Origin: Endomychus coccineus
Taxonomy: Eukaryota; Arthropoda; Insecta; Coleoptera; Endomychidae
DNA: 64,000 bases
Direction: 5' to 3'
NCBI GenBank assembly: GCA_958510875.1
Contig: OY294069.1
Span: 181,023,112 to 181,087,111 of the forward strand
This document shows, piece after piece, positions 58,002-64,000 of the stretch (positions are counted from its first letter, which is position 1; every line of letters starts with the position of its first letter). The position numbers and the translations under genes were made by a program. Below the pieces are notes generated by a model, which saw only the letters and a list, made by a program, of their open reading frames with translations, did no database searches and was not told where the DNA came from.

Positions 58002-58450
58002 GAGATTCAGAATAAATAATGTTTGTTATTAAAATTTGCGTTATTTGATTTTATGCCAAGTGGGAATGTGAAAAAACGTAAATTATACTATTTATTCCAT
58101 TCACAAGAACCTGTGAGACTAATTAAATTTGAATCTACTATAAACACGCGAGAAATGTTGAAACGTTGGAAATGATAAATTTGTAAGCCCTGTTCACGAT
58201 AAGGAAGAGATGACGTCATAGTTAGTCAACGGGGAATATTGCACTTTACAATTGTCTTTTCAAGGAGAAGTACATAAACAATTCTTCTCTGGACTATAGT
58301 TGCACCTACATCCAAGTCAAATGCCGTAAAAACTGCGAAAATGTCGAAGCCACTATCATCTAGTGTTTACAAATGGCTCTACAAATGGTATCCTCAACAA
58401 TGAACAACTTATAGCAGTAACTTGAAAATAGTGGGTCATATCTTTTTATC
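58002..58450 (+). repeat. Direct duplication, copy 1
   Basis: GAGATTCAGAATAAATAATG..CCCTGTTCACGATAAGGAAGAG..AACAATTCTTCTCTGGAC..CTCAACAATGAA recurs in order at 59009-59465 with small indels. Confidence 0.85.
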
Positions 58451-59008
58451 ACTGTAGTTAGCTACAAAGACTGAGGCAGGCAAATATACTTCTGAGAAAC
58501 TAACCAGAAGAGGTAAGAAAAAAAAATCAGATTACTACTGTCAGTTGAAAGGACATTTTTAACGAACCTAGTGAGGTCTTTCCTCATGCCTATAACCTCC
58601 AAATCTCCTCTCCCTACATTTCACTGCTGGTTCACACGGTGTTCTTCGAAAACTAGGTTTTCCTATCAAAGTATAGAAAAAAATGTTTAATGCCTACTTT
58701 ATATTTTCCAGGTTCCTGTAATTTTACATCAAGTACCCTCATGCTGTATTATCAATTTATAGCGTAACCTTTCAACCATTTATTGTATTTGAACATAATA
58801 TACTTATTATTCCTATCTGAAGCTATGGATTAAAGTACCAGGACAAGTGCGTGGTATCTTTCGAATAATAATCAATAGATTCAGAAAATTATAATTTATA
58901 GGTAGCTTATGAAATTTTAGTTTTCAAGTGTTCATTGTATTCCAAGTTGATGTGTTATTTATTATTGAAAAAATTAATTAATGAAATGTTCAAATGATAA
59001 TTCGGATT
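58451..59008. other. Spacer between the two duplicated copies
   Basis: Includes LINE-like debris near 58560-58660 (ACACGGTGTTCTTCGAA, also near 40757). No gene. Confidence 0.45.
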
Positions 59009-59465
59009 ACGAGATTCAGAATAAATAATATTTGTTATTAAAATTGTGCCCAATGAAATATTCATGAGGGAAACCTTATTTGATTTTATGCCAACTGCGA
59101 ATGTGAAAAAACTTAAATTATACTATTGATCCCATTCACAAGAACGTGCTCACGAAGTTAATGAAATTCGAATCTACTTTAAACGCGTGAGAAATGATAC
59201 AATTGTAAACCCTGTTCACGATAAGGAAGAGGTGACGTCATAGTTGGTCAATTGGGAATATTTCACTCTACAATTGACTTTTCGAGGTTGTGAATCTAAA
59301 TTTCAATGGAATTAAACTCGAGAAGTACATAAACAATTCTTCTCTGGACCATAGTTCCACCTACATCAAAGTCGAATGCAGTGTAAACTGCGAAAATATC
59401 GAAGCCATTTTCATCTAGTATTTTCAAATGGCTCGACTAATGGTATCCTCAACAATAAATTACTT
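59009..59465 (+). repeat. Direct duplication, copy 2
   Basis: Second copy of 58002-58450. It carries extra bases near 59050-59075 and 59290-59320. Confidence 0.85.
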
Positions 59466-59479
59466 ATAAGAGTATCTTT

Positions 59480-59870
59480 TTATCACTGCAGTTAGAGACT
59501 ACAAGGACCGAGGCAGGCAAAGATACTTCTGGGAAACAAAGCAGAAGAGTCAGTTGAAAGCACACCATAAGAAAAGAAGTCGGATTTGTAGAAGAGAGTG
59601 CAGGTTCTGCGAAGAGAAGGATGAAACTGTTAACCACATCCTCGCAGAATATACTACCTCGCAAAACCTAAGAGCGTACTAAATAGAAGATGAAGATTTA
59701 CCTAATCTGAAGCCATCCGACATCCAAAACCACCTGAGAGCTGCCAGGGTTGAAGGAACTGCTGTAGCCGCGTTGATATATTCTGAATGGCCAAGCAGCG
59801 GAAGAGGACGACACAATAGATATATTAGGTCGCACTGTGCAAGTATCTCCAACACAATACAATACAAGTA
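59480..59870 (+). pseudogene. LINE ORF2 C-terminal relic with Cys-His knuckle
   Basis: + frames contain RSRICRRECRFCEEKDETVN followed by HILAEY, the zinc-knuckle-like end of LINE ORF2 proteins, then a stop and LRAARVEGTAVAALIYSEWP. Related to 45517-46021. Confidence 0.5.
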
Positions 59871-59879
59871 GAGAACGGA

Positions 59880-60529
59880 ATCAAGTGATTATAAATGTAT
59901 ATGATTTTGGAACAAGTGTATAATAGTGATTCAATCTAAGCATAACAGCTTTCTTGGCCCAAAATAAGTATACGTGATTAGTGAAAATGTGGTAATCTTC
60001 TAGTGTTTGTTACAGTTACAGTTCGTTAAAGTTTAAAGTGAATAATTGTGTGTGTCAAACGACAAAATTGCCCTTGTTGAAGATCTTGAGAAACTTTTCG
60101 TTTCCAGCATTATTAACAGAAAGCAATGTAATGGATTGGTTTACTAATGTCAAAAAAAATAACATGTAGACAACTCTTGAATGGAAAAACAAGCGACAGC
60201 CAGAATTTTTCGAATGATGTAAACCATGGAGTGAAATTTCATTCATAGATTTTTCCATAAATTCAGTAAATTTAAAAAACATTTAGAGGATAGATATGAT
60301 GGCAGCAGGTGGAATAGAAATTCTCTTTCTTAAAACAAGCAGTTGTAGTATGGATTGATGAATATGTTGTCCTACCAGACCGGAAGATTTAGTCAGACAA
60401 CTTTTCAAATAATAAAAGCCACAAAAAATTGGTTTCACCCAAGTTATTCTAACAATCCATTTTTTTGTAGATTCGGACTACCAAGTTCGAGGTCAATTAT
60501 TGCACAGGTATATATAAAGCATGGATTCG
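59880..60529. other. Intergenic DNA without recognised genes
   Basis: AT-rich. Short open frames at 60055-60282 and 60355-60537 show no domain. Confidence 0.45.
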
Positions 60530-60754
60530 ATATATAAAATTATTTATAATCATATGGCTGGCTTCATTTCCAGATAATTAAAGTTTATATGTAAAATTTC
60601 ATTTTTGATTTATATAATACATGTTCAACAGTTGAAGGTAGCTTCCTGAATTTCAACTGTTGAACATGAATTATATAAATCATAAATTAAATTTTACATA
60701 TAAACTTTAATTATCTGTAAATGAAGCCATACGATTATAAATAATTTTATATAT
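60530..60754. repeat. 225-bp hairpin element abutting the LTR
   Basis: Arms of about 100 bp (ATATATAAAATTATTTATAA.. and ..TTATAAATAATTTTATATAT) pair through GTTCAACAGTTGAA near the centre. Its right end is two bases from the LTR start. Confidence 0.8.
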
Positions 60755-60756
60755 AT

Positions 60757-62404
60757 TGTTATGATTTCATTTCCTAAACAACAAAAATGATAAAAATTAG
60801 AACTTACCGAACATTGAAAATCAGAAAAGATTAGTAAAAAGATATTATATGGAATTAAAAACAATATTAAAAGTTAAATAATAGTTAGTATAATATAATA
60901 AACAATGTAAAACATAATAAACAACAATGTAATTAGAATTAGAAATGTAAAACAAAAACTTCAGTGAAAGTGAATAAACGCACAGTGTTACGAACGCAGA
61001 AATCATAATTAAAATGATTACAAAAACTATCATGAGATAGCACAAACTATTGAAAAATGTTGTAGATATAAGTTAGGATTAGTAAATTTGAGTTATATAA
61101 TGTTAAAGAAATGTTATTGATATATTATATTATGTATTAGTTTTTAAGAATGACAACTGTCAAATTTATAATAATTATTGGAATAATCATATTAATAATA
61201 ACCTAATCATAGGTTCTCTTATACCAAAGTGTGTGGAAAAATGTAGGCAATATTAATTTAAAAAGAAGGAATCATCATCATTTAAAATAAGTTGAAAATC
61301 TCCAATAATTCAAAATTTATAGAATACTAAATTCTGATTGGTCGAGACGGATTATAAACGTCAGACTGATAACAATGTAAAACTTATGTCAGTTTGCAAC
61401 AATCATCAAAGCATTCTTGATAGGTGAAGAAAGCACCTCATAGGTTGAATGTGACATCAGGTAGCGTCGGTTTTGAAGGCCTATAAAAGGCATCTGAAGA
61501 CAAGTCAAGTCAGTTAGCCATCAACATCTGAAGAGTCAAGGTACTCAAGCAACTCATAAAGTTTCCATAACCTTAGTTTATTGGATAAACATCGGTGAAC
61601 CCAAGTGTTCCAGTAGCTTCGTAAGGTTGAAAGTAACCGAAGCAAATAAATAATTTCTACAAGTCAAGTAGTGTTCCAAGTCTCCGAACAAAGTTTAAAG
61701 GTTACAATAACCTACAATTCGTAAGTAACATCGAACGATAGCCAGCCTTCGATAAAGTTCCAAACATCATTAAAGAGTTTTGTATCTTTAATAAAAAGAA
61801 TAAAACTAAGTGAACAATCTTCAACAGTTCCTGATTTCAAAAGAAGTAACCAAAATAGTTTACCTGTGTTTATTGTGTATAGCAAAGAAATTGTGTACGC
61901 TTAAACTGAATTATCAAATTAATAAGAAGATCAAGCCAATTGAACATTGCCTACATTTTAAAACATATTCTTGGATATGAACTAAACGTAAGTTTATTTA
62001 TTATTTCTCCATTGTATTATTATCTGTCTGTAAATCTGAAAGAAAGATTGTAGATTATAACTTTGTAAACAAATATTAATAGTAAATAATTTTGAGGTTA
62101 GATCATAGATCTATTTGAACATAACATTGTAAAATAGATACCCGAGATAAATTAGAGTCATAGAAATTTAAATATTAAAAGTTTTAACATTCAAAGAACA
62201 TTGTGTTTAATTCCATATATAATTCAATATAAAAATAAAAAGGTAAAAATTCATTATTCAATTCAAAACAAACATAAGATTCAAAATAAATAAAATACAA
62301 TAAGAAAGCTAGCCGGTAGAATTCAAAACATCGAAAGAATCAAATTAATCAAATAATTCATAATAAATAATAATAAAAAGACCTTTTCTTAACAATTGTC
62401 ACCA
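60757..62404 (+). mobile_element. 5' LTR of an LTR retrotransposon
   Basis: Starts TGTTATGATTTC and ends CTTTTCTTAACA. The next bases, ATTGTCACCACAACGTGGGG, look like a primer-binding site, and a second CTTTCTTAACAATTGTCGC follows at 62433. It is the same family as both halves of 5872-8916. It contains TATAAAAGG at 61482 and a likely start region near 61510. The element's 3' LTR is not in the window. Confidence 0.7.
61482..61490 (+). promoter_or_regulatory. TATA box of the LTR
   Basis: TATAAAAGG, conserved in all three LTR copies of the window. Confidence 0.5.
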
Positions 62405-62568
62405 CAACGTGGGGCAAAATAAATCAAGAGCTTTCTTAACAATTGTCGCTCAAACGTGAGGCCATTTGAAAAAGGGAAGATAAAAAGTCATTATGAAAAG
62501 GAAATTCAAATAGAACCGCGTAATAAAAGTAATTTGGAAAACTAGATTAATTAATAAGGAAAATAAAA

Positions 62569-62745
62569 ATGGAAGGAGATAGACAAAGTACTCCAGAATT
62601 AATAGGGTTTGATGGAAATGGTGAAATAATTAGTGCAGAGAAAACACCAACAGAAGATAGTCAAGCACAAAAAATGAGAATGCTTGAAAGTTTAAATATG
62701 AAAATAGTTAATGAGATAAGAGAGAGTAAAAATAAAACTCAGTAA
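62569..62745 (+). pseudogene. Start of retrotransposon gag-like ORF, truncated
   Basis: 58 codons starting MEGDRQSTPELIGFDG, placed 165 bases after the LTR end where gag is expected. It ends at TAA after KIVNEIRESKNKTQ. No capsid motif is present, so the ORF is truncated or the element is internally deleted just after. PLE-like sequence follows within 50 bases. Confidence 0.45.
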
Positions 62746-62790
62746 AGAATTATTATATAACAATATATATAATCCATGGTTTATATATAC

Positions 62791-62830
62791 CTGATGATGA
62801 GGTGTAATAATTGACCTCGAAATCTGGTAG
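62791..62830 (+). ncRNA. Hammerhead-ribozyme-like PLE tail motif
   Basis: CTGATGA, extra T, a 5-bp perfect stem GAGGT/ACCTC with a GTAATAATTG loop, then GAAATCTGGT. Same layout as 16488-16518, including the extra base. Confidence 0.45.
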
Positions 62831-63154
62831 TACGAATCTACAAAAAAATTGATTGTGAGAATTTTACAATATTAATATCAATAAAAGCCACCATCCACGG
62901 GATTTTACTATTTTTATTTATTTTCAATTAAGTTTTATTGATCTTCAAACGATTTTTTACTGACAATTACTTCCGACCACAGCTTTTTTCTAGTTTTCTA
63001 TGTAGCCATTGATAAAGAACAGCCCTCAACCCTCATAATACATATCACGTTACACTGGAAAGCCAGAGAAATTTATTGAATTCTCATGATAATGGTTTTA
63101 ATGTTTCTTGACCCAGGTATGAATTACATATTAATTCTCGGGAAATGCTTCTTA

Positions 63155-63285
63155 TTTTCGTCTTTATGTAACCATCAAGTCGATTACAAAAATGTTAATA
63201 TTTTAACTAAAAAATCGGTTGTCTGTAAAATCGGTTTACTGACGATAGTTGAACGTGACAACGTCATAAGAAAATACTGATGGAA
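63155..63285 (+). pseudogene. Penelope-like element relic (end of GIY-YIG domain)
   Basis: + frame CNHQVDYKNVNILTKKS matches DYNHQFDYSNVNILTKET of PLE 1 at the same place in the domain. The rest is decayed. Confidence 0.7.
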
Positions 63286-64000
63286 TGGTTTCATTTTTCA
63301 AAAGAAAATTTTAATTTTTTAATCGTTTTAAATTTACAAAATACTTGAATAAAATTTATTGTTTAAATTTCTACTCGACTGTTAAAATTTAATTTTTGAT
63401 TTTATTATTTTATAATAATAAATTTTGTATTGACATTATTTCTTTCAGCAAGTAAACTGAATAAAAGTTGTTCAATTAGTTACTTAATTATTTTTGCAAA
63501 TTTAATTGTAGTTTGTTGTAAAAAAGTAATAATTTTGAATAATTTATTATAAGAATAAATTGTGATTAAATTATTGTTCATAAATCTTAAATTTAAAATT
63601 CAAAATTTGGAAACATCATTAAAATTTTTGTAACTCTAGCTTTTAAAAAGCCCGCCTCAATGTGTTTGATATAGGAGAAAATTGTTCCCTTTGACGGCTG
63701 GCTGGTCCAACCTGTCATTTCAGACACGTTGTTATGATATGTGGAAGATTTAACATTTATGTTTTAATTTTTTGAAATCATAGCTACGCTCGATAATTAT
63801 TTCGATCGAATAGTAAAGCAATTGATTTTTTACTCATCGTGAAATAGTTCTGTTAACTTATTGTTATAGTTTTGTCAATTATAGCATAACCTACAATCGC
63901 TGCACTAGCGGACCGATGCTATTTATTTTAATGATGAAAGCAAGAATATTCGACAATATATCACTGAACATATATTTAATATCGAAAGAATCATTACCTT
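63286..64000. other. AT-rich DNA without recognised features
   Basis: No gene, repeat or RNA recognised to the window end. Confidence 0.5.

Noticed and set aside
1..64000. CRISPR array, rRNA gene, bacterial phage or defence island
   Set aside because: Spliced genes, animal-type enzymes and insect transposons dominate; no regular short repeat-spacer array or rRNA sequence was seen.

Overview
This window is nuclear DNA of an animal, most probably an insect and perhaps a beetle; the order is a guess from general character. Genes are split by GT-AG introns, non-coding DNA is very AT-rich, and most of the window is decayed transposons. The transposons are Penelope-like elements (PLEs), a mariner/Tc1-like element with very long inverted repeats, CAGGGTGT foldback elements, LTR elements and LINE fragments. 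There are no bacterial operons, rRNA genes or CRISPR arrays.

Four genes can be reconstructed. (1) The 3' part of a C2H2 zinc-finger gene on + has two exons, 1-592 and 4687-5411, and its 4.1 kb intron is filled by foldback repeats. (2) A complete three-exon uroporphyrinogen-III synthase gene (UROS, haem synthesis) lies on + at 25379-26242. (3) A complete ten-coding-exon mitochondrial-type glycerol-3-phosphate acyltransferase gene (GPAM/mino family, first step of glycerolipid synthesis) lies on - at 44920-33756; every splice phase closes to an 800-residue protein. (4) An intact two-exon tyrosine recombinase, probably Crypton-like, lies on + at 51427-52656. A further unrecognised coding-like exon is at 49064-49345 on -.

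Layout: 0-5.4 kb zinc-finger gene; 5.9-8.9 kb a 3 kb palindrome of two head-to-head LTR copies beside a PLE relic; 9.5-11.9 kb mariner-like element; 12.7-14.3 kb foldback and hairpin elements; 15.0-16.5 kb PLE 1; 18-22.5 kb PLE 2 between inverted arms; 22.6-25.3 kb mixed repeats and a P-like element with a THAP remnant; 25.4-26.3 kb UROS; 26.3-31 kb AT-rich satellite monomers broken by other insertions; 31-33.7 kb AT-rich DNA without genes; 33.8-44.9 kb GPAT gene with a repeat-filled last intron and a solo LTR in another; 45-50.8 kb LINE and transposase debris; 51.3-52.9 kb recombinase gene and hairpin; 54-60 kb LINE fragments and a local duplication; 60.5-62.8 kb hairpin element, then the 5' LTR and gag start of the same LTR family as the palindrome; 63 kb a last PLE relic.

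The host genes do not form one pathway. The observations most worth following are the palindromic LTR insertion, the complementary repeats near both ends of the last GPAT intron, the recombinase gene with its flanking inverted repeat and hairpin, and the hammerhead-like motifs in PLE tails.
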